From Extensimonas vulgaris (lineage in GTDB: Bacteria > Pseudomonadota > Gammaproteobacteria > Burkholderiales > Burkholderiaceae_C): a stretch of 63,205 bases of DNA. Both the position numbers and the translations under genes were made by a program. Within the stretch, counting starts at the first letter, position 1. Every line of letters starts with the position of its first letter. This document shows, one piece after another, positions 35,525 through 43,815 of the stretch. The notes beneath the pieces are model-generated. The model was not told where the DNA came from. It searched no databases and was given only the letters and a program-made list of their open reading frames with translations. The DNA lies in NCBI RefSeq assembly GCF_003337425.1, contig NZ_QPJU01000005.1:1-63205 (forward strand), read 5' to 3'.

Positions 35525-36445
35525 TCAGACCGGATCCCACGAGAAGACGATGTTCGAAGTCTCGAGAGGATAGAAGTTGGGTTTCATCGCGGGCAGCACG
35601 CGCTCGGCGATGGTCTCGGGTGTCCAGCCTTCCGCGGTGTGCATGCCGCGGATCGGGCGCGGCTGGCTCATGAGGAAGATTTCATTGCCGCGCACCGCAA
35701 AAATCTGCGCTGTGACTTCGGCGGCAGCATCGCTCGCGAGGAAGGCGGCCATGGGAGCGATCTGCGCCGTGCTGAGCTTTTGCAGCTTGGCCACCCGCGC
35801 TTGCTGCTCGGGCGTGTCGGTCGGGATGGAGCCGATCATGCGGCTCCAGGCGAAGGGCGAAATGCAGTTGGAGCGCACGTTATAGCGCTTCATGTCGCCG
35901 GCAATGGTGCGCGAGAGGCCGACGATGCCGAGTTTGGCCGCTGCGTAGTTCGCCTGCCCGAGGTTGCCGATCAGCCCCGAAGTGGAAGTCATGTGCACGT
36001 AGGCGCCCGACTGCTGCGACTTGAAGTGCGGTGCCGCCGCGCGCGAGACGTAAAAGCTGCCGTTCAGGTGCACGTCGATGACGGCCTTCCATTCCTCGGG
36101 CGACATGGCAAAAAACATGCGGTCGCGCAGGATGCCGGCATTGTTCACGACGATGTCGATGCGGCCGAAGTTGTCGAGTGCGCACTGGATGATGCGGTTG
36201 GCTGCATTCCAGTCGGACACGCTGTCGGTGGAGAGCGCCGCCTGGCCGCCCATGGCCTTGATCTCATCGACCACTTGCTGGCCGGGGCTGGGGTCGTTGC
36301 CTTCGCCCGTGACGGAGGCGCCGATGTCGTTGACCACCACCTTGGCGCCTTGCGCCGCCATTTCGAGCGCGATGTCGCGCCCGATCCCGCGGCCCGAGCC
36401 GGTGACGACTGCGACCTTGTCTTTGAGCATGATGCCTTTGTGCAT
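35525..36445 (-). CDS. SDR 3-hydroxyacyl-CoA dehydrogenase (HSD17B4-like)
   Basis: A 306-residue short-chain dehydrogenase. It has the Rossmann motif TGSGRGIGRDIA, VNDIG, NNAGILRD, the catalytic Ser in MTSTSGL, and YAAAK (Tyr, Lys). The N-terminal KDKVAVVTGSGRGIGR and the RDRMFF segment are typical of the dehydrogenase half of peroxisomal multifunctional enzyme 2. It oxidises (R)-3-hydroxyacyl-CoA from the MaoC-like partner to 3-ketoacyl-CoA. ATG 36445 has AGGAG seven bases upstream; ATG 36430 is an alternative. A thiolase remnant and a hairpin lie upstream. Confidence 0.88.
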   Translation of the reverse strand: MHKGIMLKDKVAVVTGSGRGIGRDIALEMAAQGAKVVVNDIGASVTGEGNDPSPGQQVVDEIKAMGGQAALSTDSVSDWNAANRIIQCALDNFGRIDIVVNNAGILRDRMFFAMSPEEWKAVIDVHLNGSFYVSRAAAPHFKSQQSGAYVHMTSTSGLIGNLGQANYAAAKLGIVGLSRTIAGDMKRYNVRSNCISPFAWSRMIGSIPTDTPEQQARVAKLQKLSTAQIAPMAAFLASDAAAEVTAQIFAVRGNEIFLMSQPRPIRGMHTAEGWTPETIAERVLPAMKPNFYPLETSNIVFSWDPV

Positions 36446-36472
36446 GAGGGGACTCCTGGTTGTTGAGAAAAA

Positions 36473-36610
36473 TCAGACGGTGGCTGCCGTGCCCAGCAGC
36501 GCCGTCACCTGGCTGGAAAGAACGCCGCCATTGCCATGGCATAGCGCGACTTGCACATCAGGCGCCTGGCGCACGCCGGCCTTGGGCTTGCCGGCGTGAT
36601 GGCGCCCGAG
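36473..36610 (-). pseudogene. C-terminal remnant of a thiolase-like protein
   Basis: A stretch of 45 codons without a plausible start encodes ...VALCHGNGGVLSSQVTALL... and ends GTAATV. This matches the C-terminal HGNGGVLSSQ-type end of SCP-x/thiolase-like acyltransferases. A TGA immediately precedes the fragment, and the catalytic N-terminal parts are absent from the neighbouring sequence. A thiolase would complete the beta-oxidation set encoded around it. The fragment seems to be what remains after a deletion (inference). Confidence 0.55.
36572..36598. repeat. CACGCCGGC/GCCGGCGTG hairpin
   Basis: A perfect 9-bp inverted repeat (36572-36580 and 36590-36598) with a 9-nt loop, inside the thiolase remnant region. 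It may be a REP-like sequence connected with the deletion. Confidence 0.5.
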
Positions 36611-36653
36611 TCATTGTTGCCGGGGCCGGCGAAAGGGCTGGGCTGGCCGATGT

Positions 36654-37829
36654 TCATGTGGGCAGCTTCAGCACGTTGGATGCAAGAATGTTGCGCTGGA
36701 TCTCGTTGCTGCCGCCGTAGATCGTGGCTGGGCGGGCGTTGTAGAACGAGGTCAGCGCATCGACCGGGCCGCCGGGCAGTTCGATCGATCCGGGTGTGCC
36801 GCCGTTGGCGCCCATGATGTCCACGAGCAGGTCAGCGAGGCGCGAATAGGTTTCAGTGGCGAAAATTTTGAGCATGGAGACATCCGGCCCAAGCGTTTCG
36901 CCGCGCTTGACCTGTTCGATGAAGCGGCCGTAGAGCGCGCCGAGGTCGGCCACGTCGAGCGCGAGCTTGGTGTAACGATCGACGAAACCCGCATCGTCGA
37001 ACAAGCCGAGGCGTTCGGCGGCCTCTTGCACGCGCGCCAGGGCGTATTGGCTTTGCTTGGGGCTGCCAAGGAAGATGCGCTCGAAACCCAGCAATGCCTT
37101 GGCGATCGTCCAGCCCTTGTTGAGCTCGCCTACGATGTTGGTGCGCGGCACGCGCACGTTTTCGAGGAACACCTCGCAAAAATCCTCACCACCCGCGATG
37201 TTGCGGATCGGGCGTACGCGGATGCCCGGCGTTTGCATGTCGGCCAGCAAAAAGCTGATGCCTTCTTGCTTCTTGGCGGACTTGTCGGTGCGCACGAGCA
37301 GGAAGATGTGCGTCGCGTCCTGCGCGAGCGTGGTCCAGATTTTTTGTCCGTTGACGATGAAGTCGTCGCCATCGAGCACGGCCTCGGTGCGCAGGCTCGC
37401 GAGGTCCGAGCCCGAGTTGGGCTCGGAATAGCCCTGGCACCAGATGTGTTCGCCCGCAAGGATTTTGGGCAGGTAATAGGCGCGCTGCTCCTCGGTGCCG
37501 TACTGGATCAGCAGCGGGCCGACCATGGTGATGCCCATGTCGGGCGCGCGGCCCACGCCCCAGCGCTCCTGCTCTTCGATGAAGATGATGAGCTTTTCGG
37601 GCGACAGGCCCATGCCGCCATACTGCGTGGGCCAGCTGGGCGCAAGCCACCCCTTTTGGGAGAGTTTGAGGTACCAGTCCTTGATCTCGGCCCAGCGCAG
37701 GCGGCGTTTGGGGTAGCGTAGTTCGCTCGGATATTCGGCTTCGAAAAATGCGCGCACCATGGCGCGGAAGCTCTCGTTGTCCATGGCGTTCCAGTCGGTG
37801 CTGGAGGGGGCTGTTGCTGCGGTGTTCAT
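36654..37829 (-). CDS. Acyl-CoA dehydrogenase, large subunit type (PimC-like)
   Basis: A 391-residue acyl-CoA dehydrogenase. Motifs are QGYSEPNSGSDLASL, GQKIWTTLAQDATHIFLLVRT and a C-terminal TIYGGSNEIQRNILA with the FAD-contacting Arg and a catalytic-loop Glu. Its start overlaps the stop of the next acyl-CoA dehydrogenase gene by 4 bp (ATGA). Such overlapping pairs commonly encode heteromeric dehydrogenases for dicarboxylyl- or steroid-side-chain-CoA, for example PimC/PimD. This one looks like the catalytically complete member. The exact substrate cannot be read from sequence. Confidence 0.87.
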   Translation of the reverse strand: MNTAATAPSSTDWNAMDNESFRAMVRAFFEAEYPSELRYPKRRLRWAEIKDWYLKLSQKGWLAPSWPTQYGGMGLSPEKLIIFIEEQERWGVGRAPDMGITMVGPLLIQYGTEEQRAYYLPKILAGEHIWCQGYSEPNSGSDLASLRTEAVLDGDDFIVNGQKIWTTLAQDATHIFLLVRTDKSAKKQEGISFLLADMQTPGIRVRPIRNIAGGEDFCEVFLENVRVPRTNIVGELNKGWTIAKALLGFERIFLGSPKQSQYALARVQEAAERLGLFDDAGFVDRYTKLALDVADLGALYGRFIEQVKRGETLGPDVSMLKIFATETYSRLADLLVDIMGANGGTPGSIELPGGPVDALTSFYNARPATIYGGSNEIQRNILASNVLKLPT

Positions 37830-38992
37830 GCGTGTTCCTGCTCGGTGAGGTTGCGGGTGAGGGCGGCGTAGCGGCGGCGCTGCTGCGTGCCGTTGCCCAG
37901 CCAGGCCGAGAGCACCAGGGCGCGCTGCAGGTACAGGCCCAGGTCGTATTCGTCGGTGACGCCGATCGCGCCATGCAGTTGCACGGCCTCACGCGCCACC
38001 TGCAGGCCGGCGTCGGAGGCGCGCGCCTTGACGCGGCTTGCCATGGCCGAGCGCGCCGTGGCGGACGTGTCGGGGTGGTCGAGCAGGGCCAGGGCCTGCG
38101 CGAGCACGCTCGCGGTCAGCTCTTGCTGGATCAGCAGGTCGGCAGCGCGGTGCTGCAGCGCCTGAAAGCTGCCGATGGGCTTGCCGAATTGCACGCGTGA
38201 GCGCAGGTATTCGAGCGTCATGGCGAACATGCGGCGGATCAAGGCCAGCAGTTCGGCGCTCGTGAGCACCAGGGTTTCGTCGTAGGCGCGCGTCAGCGCG
38301 GCAACGGCCGCAGGGCCTTCGGCCAAAAGGTTTTGCGCCGGCACGCGCACGTCGGCGAGCTCGACTTCGGCGGCATAGCTGCCGTCGGCCAGCGGGCGGC
38401 TGTGCAGGCTCAGCCCCGCGGCATCGGCAGGCACCCAGACCAGCGCCAGGCCCTCAGCACCTTGGGCGCTGACGATGAAGCCGTCGGCGCCCGCGCCGGG
38501 ACGCACATGGCGCTTGTGGCCCTGCAATTGCAGGCCATGCGCCGTGCGCTCGAGCCGGGTGCTCGCATGTTCAAGGTGGTCTTTGGCGCCGGTGAGGTCT
38601 TCCTGCCAGGCCACGGCCGGCAGCAGCGTGCCAGCGGCCAGGTCGGCCAGCAACTGGTTCGCGAGTGCGCCTTGGCCTGCGTGTGCGAGCAGGCGGCCCG
38701 CGAACACGAGTACGGGCACGACGGGCTCGGGCGCTACCTGCGCCGCGAGCGCGCCGGCCACTTCGGCCATTTCAGTCAGGCCCTGTGCATAGCCGCCCTG
38801 TGCCTCGGGCACCAGCAAACCCGTCCAGCCCTGTTCGGCAAGCGCGGCCCAGAAACCACGGTCGAAGCCGGGCAACTGCTGGCGCAGCGCGCGGGCGCGC
38901 GTGAGGGGAGATTCCTTGCTGGCGAAACTGAGGGCGCTTTCACGCAAGAGAGAGAGTTGTTCAGCGCGTTCGCTGTCGGTGGTGGTGCTCAT
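37826..38992 (-). CDS. Acyl-CoA dehydrogenase, divergent partner subunit (PimD-like)
   Basis: A 388-residue divergent acyl-CoA dehydrogenase. ATG 38992 (STTTDSERAEQ) is preferred to 39070 because homology starts there. The N-terminal domain is recognisable (WTGLLVPEAQGGYAQGLTEMAEVAGALA), and the middle domain lacks the usual TEPxxGSD FAD/substrate loop, having AVAWQEDLTGAK instead. The C-terminal region keeps RVQFGKPIGSFQALQH and QLHGAIGVTDEYDLGLY. Loss of the middle-domain motif fits a non-catalytic or half-site partner of the 36654 protein, with which it overlaps by 4 bp. Confidence 0.85.
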   Translation of the reverse strand: MSTTTDSERAEQLSLLRESALSFASKESPLTRARALRQQLPGFDRGFWAALAEQGWTGLLVPEAQGGYAQGLTEMAEVAGALAAQVAPEPVVPVLVFAGRLLAHAGQGALANQLLADLAAGTLLPAVAWQEDLTGAKDHLEHASTRLERTAHGLQLQGHKRHVRPGAGADGFIVSAQGAEGLALVWVPADAAGLSLHSRPLADGSYAAEVELADVRVPAQNLLAEGPAAVAALTRAYDETLVLTSAELLALIRRMFAMTLEYLRSRVQFGKPIGSFQALQHRAADLLIQQELTASVLAQALALLDHPDTSATARSAMASRVKARASDAGLQVAREAVQLHGAIGVTDEYDLGLYLQRALVLSAWLGNGTQQRRRYAALTRNLTEQEHA

Positions 38993-39100
38993 GGTCGGAT
39001 CGGTTCTGGCATGAAAGAAGAGTTTGAGATCTGGCAAGGAGCCGCAAGCCGCTTGGAGCAGCTGGCACAAAGCCGGCGGCAGGCAAAAGCCATGGGTGGT

Positions 39101-40267
39101 TCAGTACGATTTGGGCAGCCCCAGCACCTTCTCGGCGATGAAGCACATGATGAGCTGTGGACTGATGGGCGCGATGCGCGGGATCATGATTTCGCGCAGG
39201 TAGCGCTCGACGTGGTATTCCTTGGCGTAGCCAAAGCCGCCCAGCGTGGCCATGGCGCGCTGGCAGGCGTTGAAGCCGGCCTCTGCGGCGAGGTACTTGG
39301 CGGCGTTCGCATCGGCGCCGCATTCGAGTTTGTGGTCGTACTTCCAGGCGGCGCGCATGGCCATGAGCTCGGCGGCTTCGAGCTCCATCCACGATTGCGC
39401 GAGCGGGTGCTGTATGCCCTGGTTTTTGCCGATCGGGCGGTCAAACACCTCGCGTTCTTTTGCGTATTGCACGGCGACTTCGAGCGCCTTGCGGCCCAGG
39501 CCCACGGCTTCGCCCGCGATCAGCACGCGCTCGGGGTTCATGCCATGAAGGATGTATTCGAAGCCGCGGCCTTCTTCGCCGATGCGGTCTTCGACGGGCA
39601 CACGCAGGCCGTCGATGAAGACCTGGTTCGAATCGACGGCCTTGCGGCCCATTTTGTCGATCTCGCGCACCTCGACGAAGCGGCGGTCGAGATCGGTGTA
39701 GAACAGGCTCAGGCCGAAGGTGGGTTTTTTGCACTCTTCGATCGGCGTGGTGCGCGCGAGGATGAGCATTTTGTCGGCCACCTGCGCGGTCGAGATCCAG
39801 ACTTTCTGGCCGCTCAAGATGTAGTGGTCGCCGGCGCGCTCGGCGCGCGTCTTGAGGCGCGTGGTGTTGAGGCCGGTGTTGGGCTCGGTGACGGCGAAGC
39901 AGGCCTTTTCCTTGCCCTGGATCAGTGGCGGCAGCATCCGGCGCTTTTGTTCTTCGGTGCCGAAGACCGCCACGGGCTGCAGGCCGAAGATGTTCATGTG
40001 CACGGCCGAAGCGCCCGACAGGCCCGCGCCCGACTGAGAGATGGCCTGCATCATCACCGTGGCTTCGGTGATGCCCAGGCCACCGCCACCGTATTCGGGC
40101 GGCAGGCAGATGCCCAGCCAGCCACCGTCAGCGAGCGCGCGGTGCAGCTCGTGCGGAAAGCCGCCGACGCGGTCGCGCTCGAGCCAGTAAGCGTCGTCGA
40201 AGCGGGCGCAAATCTTGCCAATGGCCTCACGGATGGCTTCGTGTTCTTTGGGGATGGAAAAGTCCAT
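39101..40267 (-). CDS. Acyl-CoA dehydrogenase
   Basis: A 388-residue acyl-CoA dehydrogenase starting at ATG 40267, with AGGAAA upstream; the longer frame is spurious. Motifs are PPEYGGGGLGITEA, CFAVTEPNTGLNTTRL, GQKVWISTAQVADKMLIL and TLGGFGYAKEYHVERYLRE. It is a paralogue of the 32265 protein (both end in LGLP-[KR]-SY). The third base of the usual GSD triplet in the TEPNTG loop is replaced (GLNT), as in several aryl/isoprenoid-acyl dehydrogenases. It follows fadH by 17 bp and is followed 108 bp later by the paired dehydrogenases. Confidence 0.87.
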   Translation of the reverse strand: MDFSIPKEHEAIREAIGKICARFDDAYWLERDRVGGFPHELHRALADGGWLGICLPPEYGGGGLGITEATVMMQAISQSGAGLSGASAVHMNIFGLQPVAVFGTEEQKRRMLPPLIQGKEKACFAVTEPNTGLNTTRLKTRAERAGDHYILSGQKVWISTAQVADKMLILARTTPIEECKKPTFGLSLFYTDLDRRFVEVREIDKMGRKAVDSNQVFIDGLRVPVEDRIGEEGRGFEYILHGMNPERVLIAGEAVGLGRKALEVAVQYAKEREVFDRPIGKNQGIQHPLAQSWMELEAAELMAMRAAWKYDHKLECGADANAAKYLAAEAGFNACQRAMATLGGFGYAKEYHVERYLREIMIPRIAPISPQLIMCFIAEKVLGLPKSY

Positions 40268-40284
40268 GGGCGTTTCCTGATGTT

Positions 40285-42327
40285 TCAAGCAATGGCATAA
40301 GCCAAGCGTGTGCCTTGGTCGATGGCGCGCAGGGCATCGAGCTCGGCGGCCACTTCGGCGCCGCCGATCACGTCGGCAGCGATGCCTTGCGCGCGCAAGG
40401 CGGCGGCGAGCGTGTTTTCGCTTTCTTGGCCAGCACACAAGACGATGGTGTCCACGGCAAGCGTCTGCGGCGTGCCATTGACGCGCAGGTGCAGACCTTC
40501 GTCGTCGATGCGTTCGTAGCTGCAACCCGAGAGCGTGCGCAGATTGCGGCGTGCGAGCTCGGCCTTGAGCGCCCAGCCTGTGGTGAGGCCCAGTGTGCGG
40601 CCAGGTTTTTCGGGTTTGCGTTGCAGCAGCGTGACTTCGCGCGGCGCTTCGATGGGGGCCGGTTGCGTGAGGCCCCCGGGGGCATCGGGCGAGGTGTCCA
40701 CGCCCCATTCGGCGAAAAAGGCTTGCACGCTTTGCTGCGCTTCGTGCGGGTCGTGCAGCAAAAAAGCGGCGACGTCGAAGCCTATGCCGCCTGCGCCTAT
40801 GATGGCCACGCGCCGGCCCGCCTGCACCTTGCCTGAAAGGATGTCGCCATAGCCTGCGACTTTGGGGTGTTGGATGCCGGGAATTTGCGGCGTGCGCGGG
40901 CGCACGCCGGTGGCCACGACGATGCGCTCGTAGTTTCCCGCGGCCAGCGTGGCGGCATCGGGGCGCGATTGCAGGCGCAGCTCGATGCCGTGGCGTTCGA
41001 TGCTATGCCGGAAGTAGCGCAGCAGTTCCTCGAACTCGCTCTTGCCGGGCACGGCCTTGGCCAGATTCAGCTGGCCGCCGATCACCGGGCCGGCCTCGTA
41101 GAGCGTTACCGCATGGCCGCGTTCGGCCGCCGTGATCGCGCAGGCCAGGCCGGCGGCGCCGGCACCGACGACGGCCACTTTGCGCTGCGCCCGGGGTGGC
41201 GGCAGGCGCGCAAATTCGAGCTCATGGCAGGCGCGCGGGTTCACGAGGCAGGTGGCCGGGCGCTCGGCGAAGATGTAGTCGAGGCAGGCTTGGTTGCAGG
41301 CGATGCAGGGCGCGATCTCGTCGGCGCGGCCTTGTGCGGCCTTGTTCACGAAGTGAGCGTCGGCAAGAAAGGGGCGCGCCATCGACACCATGTCGGCGTC
41401 GCCACTCGCGAGGATTTTTTCGGCCAGCGCGGGCGTGTTGATGCGGTTCGAGACGATGACCGGGATATCGACGGCTTTTTTGATGCGCGCTGCGGCAAAA
41501 CGCCAGGCCGCGCGCGGCACCACGTAGGCGATCGTGGGAATGCGTGCCTCGTGCCAACCTATGCCGGTGTTGAGCAGGTCGGCGCCTGCGGCCTGGATGG
41601 CTCGTGCGAGGTGCAGGATTTCATCGGCGGGCGCGCCACCTTCGACCAAGTCGAGCGCCGAGATGCGGTACATGAGCAAAAAGCCCGGCCCCACGCGGGC
41701 GCGGGTGCGGCGCACGATCTCCAGGGGCAGGCGGTGGCGGTTTTCCATGCTGCCGCCGAATTCGTCGGTGCGGTTATTGGTGCGCGTGACGGTGAACTGG
41801 TTGATGAGATAACCTTCGGAGCCCATGATCTCCACGCCGTCGAAGCCGGCGCGCTGCGCGAGCTGAGCGCAGCGCGCGTAGTCGTCTATGGTCTGCCAGA
41901 CTTCTTGCGTCGTCAGGGCGCGCGGTGCGCGTGGGTTGATCGGCGAAGGAATCGCAGAAGCGCCGACGGGGTGGGCGATTTTGGCGTAGCGCCCCGTGTG
42001 CAGCACTTGCAGAAGAATCTTGCCGCCCGCGGCGTGCACGGCGTCGGTGACGGGTTTGAGCTCGTCAGCCTGCTCGGGCGTCACGAGCATCGGGCCGTTT
42101 TCGTCGAGCCGGCCGTCGCTGCAGGGCGCATAGCCGCCCGTGACGATCAGCCCGGCGCCGCCACGCGCGCGCTCGGCGTAAAACGCGGCCAGGCGTTCGA
42201 TGGGATGGTCGAGCGATTCGAGGCGCGTGTGCATGGAACCCATCAGGGTGCGGTTGCGCAGCACATGGGCGCCAGCCCGCAAGGACGAAAGCAGCGTCGG
42301 AAAGGTGGTGGCGGTGGCGTCGTGCAT
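40285..42327 (-). CDS. fadH: FadH-like NADPH-dependent 2,4-dienoyl-CoA reductase
   Basis: A 680-residue multidomain flavoprotein. The N-terminal OYE-type TIM barrel (about 1-370) has GSMHTRLE, GGYAPCSDGR, GFDGVEIMGSEGYLINQF and RTDEFGGSMENR. A Cys cluster CIACNQACLD...TCLVNP binds one [4Fe-4S]. The FAD/NAD(P) domains have VAVVGAGAAGLACAI and VAIIGAGGIGFDVAAFL. It reduces 2,4-dienoyl-CoA from unsaturated chains so that beta-oxidation can continue; homologues also reduce other conjugated enoyl compounds. A TATAAT box (42375-42380, minus strand) is located 48 bp upstream, at the edge of element copy C. Confidence 0.9.
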   Translation of the reverse strand: MHDATATTFPTLLSSLRAGAHVLRNRTLMGSMHTRLESLDHPIERLAAFYAERARGGAGLIVTGGYAPCSDGRLDENGPMLVTPEQADELKPVTDAVHAAGGKILLQVLHTGRYAKIAHPVGASAIPSPINPRAPRALTTQEVWQTIDDYARCAQLAQRAGFDGVEIMGSEGYLINQFTVTRTNNRTDEFGGSMENRHRLPLEIVRRTRARVGPGFLLMYRISALDLVEGGAPADEILHLARAIQAAGADLLNTGIGWHEARIPTIAYVVPRAAWRFAAARIKKAVDIPVIVSNRINTPALAEKILASGDADMVSMARPFLADAHFVNKAAQGRADEIAPCIACNQACLDYIFAERPATCLVNPRACHELEFARLPPPRAQRKVAVVGAGAAGLACAITAAERGHAVTLYEAGPVIGGQLNLAKAVPGKSEFEELLRYFRHSIERHGIELRLQSRPDAATLAAGNYERIVVATGVRPRTPQIPGIQHPKVAGYGDILSGKVQAGRRVAIIGAGGIGFDVAAFLLHDPHEAQQSVQAFFAEWGVDTSPDAPGGLTQPAPIEAPREVTLLQRKPEKPGRTLGLTTGWALKAELARRNLRTLSGCSYERIDDEGLHLRVNGTPQTLAVDTIVLCAGQESENTLAAALRAQGIAADVIGGAEVAAELDALRAIDQGTRLAYAIA

Positions 42328-42357
42328 TGCGAAAGTCCCCTGGAGTAATGTCTAACT

Positions 42358-42380
42358 AACAACTGTTCGGTGCTATTATA
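42358..42380 (-). promoter_or_regulatory. Candidate fadH promoter -10 box and dyad
   Basis: TATAAT on the minus strand (42375-42380) stands 48 bp before the fadH start, and AACAACTGTT (42358-42367) forms a dyad at the likely transcription start. The region that would hold the -35 box is inside the element's terminal repeat, and no clear -35 is visible there. Confidence 0.35.
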
Positions 42381-42388
42381 GGGCCTAG

Positions 42389-42549
42389 CAGCCTGTCGGA
42401 CTTTGGGCGTCGATAGCGAGAATGCGCCCCAGCGAGGCCAGTTTTTGCCGGATTCGCAGCCCCATAGTGGTGCTATGGGGCAAGAAGCCGGTAAAAAATG
42501 GGCCGCTGCGGCGCATTCGCAGCCGACGACTCCAAAGTCCGACAGGCTG
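42389..42549. repeat. Palindromic MITE-like element, copy C
   Basis: About 161 bp bounded by CAGCCTGTCGG and CCGACAGGCTG. The central hairpin is GCCCCATAGTGGTGCTATGGGGC. It has opposite orientation to copies B and D and is flanked on the left by CTAG and on the right by ATAG. It occupies half of the 324-bp divergent region between fadH and the 42652 gene; the rest of that region holds the candidate fadH promoter and a CAGGAGG ribosome-binding site. Confidence 0.92.
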
Positions 42550-42651
42550 ATAGCTTTGCGCTCCAGCGCGTTGCTCGTGCAGCGATTGTTTCGTGACGGG
42601 CGACGGGTTGCCGCAGGTGGTTTCAGCAACATTTCCCCAGGAGGCCCTACG

Positions 42652-43815
42652 ATGATCTTGAATGACGACCAGATTGCGCTGCGTGACGTGGCGCGGCGCT
42701 TTGCCCGTGAAAAACTGCGCCCTTACTATCAAAAGCGAGAGTCTGAGCCAGGCATTGACCGGGCTTTGTTCCGCGAAATGGGCTCGTTGGGCTTGATTGG
42801 TGTCGATCTGCCGCAGGAGTATGGCGGGCTGGGTGAAAGCGGTGTGACCGCAGGCGTGATCATCGAGGAAATCGCCTACGCCGACTTCAACGTGAGCTAC
42901 CTGCAGCTGCTCGGCTCCTTGATGGGCGCGATCATCCACGCCAATGCCTCGCCCGAGCTCGCGCGCACCTGGTGCAGCCGCATCGTTGCGGGCGAGGCCA
43001 TCGTGGCGCTGGGCCTGACCGAGCCGCGCGGTGGCTCGGACGCGGCCAATCTGCAGCTCAAGGCGCGCCGCGACGGCGATGAATACATCCTCTCGGGCGA
43101 GAAAACTTCCATTACGTTCTCCGATCAGGCCGATGCCATCGTCCTCTTTGCGCGCACCGGCAAGCCCGAGGACGGCGCGCGCGGCATCAGTGCCTTCCTC
43201 GTCGATCTGAACCAAAAAGGTGTGCAGCGCACGCGCTTCAACGACCTGGGCAGCAAGATCATCGGCCGCGGTTCGGTCTTTTTCGACGACGTGCGCGTGC
43301 CTGTGGCCAACCGCCTCGGCGAAGAAGGCAAGGGCTTCACGCAGGTGATGCAGGGCTTCGACTTCAGTCGGGTGCTGATCGCGCTGCAGTGCGTCGCCGC
43401 AGCGCAGGCCTCGATCGACGAAGCCTGGGAATACACCAAGGAGCGCCACGCCATGGGTGCGCCGCTCGCGCAGTACCAGGGTGTGAGCTTCCCGCTCGTG
43501 GAGTTCGAGACGCAGATCGCCGCGTGCCGCCAGCTCTGCTACCACGCGCTGGCCCTGCGCGACGCGGGCATGCCGCACACGGCGGAGGCCGCGATGGTCA
43601 AGTGGATGGGCCCCAAGACCGCGTTCGACGCCATCCACCAGTGTCTGCTGACGTTCGGCCACTACGGCTGGTCCATGGACTTGCCGCACCAGCAGCGCCT
43701 GCGCGACGTGATGGGCCTGGAGATCGGCGACGGTACGGCGCAGATCATGAAGCTCATCGTGGCGCGCGAGCGCGTGGGCCGAGCCGCGGTGCAGTACGCG
43801 AAGGAGAACAAGTAA
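42652..43815 (+). CDS. Acyl-CoA dehydrogenase (first gene of carboxylase module 1)
   Basis: A 387-residue acyl-CoA dehydrogenase. ATG 42652 is preceded by CAGGAGG. The open frame upstream runs into the palindromic element and is not part of the protein. Motifs are PQEYGGLGESGV, LGLTEPRGGSDAANL, GEKTSITFSDQADAIVLFARTG and a C-terminal GWSMDLPHQQRLRDVMGLEIGDG. It probably makes the alpha,beta-unsaturated acyl-CoA that the downstream carboxylase then carboxylates, as isovaleryl-CoA dehydrogenase does in the Liu pathway and citronellyl-CoA dehydrogenase in the Atu pathway. It abuts the next ATG with no gap. Confidence 0.88.
   Translation: MILNDDQIALRDVARRFAREKLRPYYQKRESEPGIDRALFREMGSLGLIGVDLPQEYGGLGESGVTAGVIIEEIAYADFNVSYLQLLGSLMGAIIHANASPELARTWCSRIVAGEAIVALGLTEPRGGSDAANLQLKARRDGDEYILSGEKTSITFSDQADAIVLFARTGKPEDGARGISAFLVDLNQKGVQRTRFNDLGSKIIGRGSVFFDDVRVPVANRLGEEGKGFTQVMQGFDFSRVLIALQCVAAAQASIDEAWEYTKERHAMGAPLAQYQGVSFPLVEFETQIAACRQLCYHALALRDAGMPHTAEAAMVKWMGPKTAFDAIHQCLLTFGHYGWSMDLPHQQRLRDVMGLEIGDGTAQIMKLIVARERVGRAAVQYAKENK

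Noticed and set aside
42381-42410. A -35 box for fadH provided by the element TIR
   Set aside because: CCGACA in the TIR is only 13 bp from TATAAT, too close; no hexamer at 16-18 bp spacing resembles TTGACA.
42403-42548. Open frame inside element copy C as an independent small protein
   Set aside because: It is open in several copies and frames, but no ribosome-binding site or conserved start precedes it, and openness in both orientations suggests composition rather than selection.
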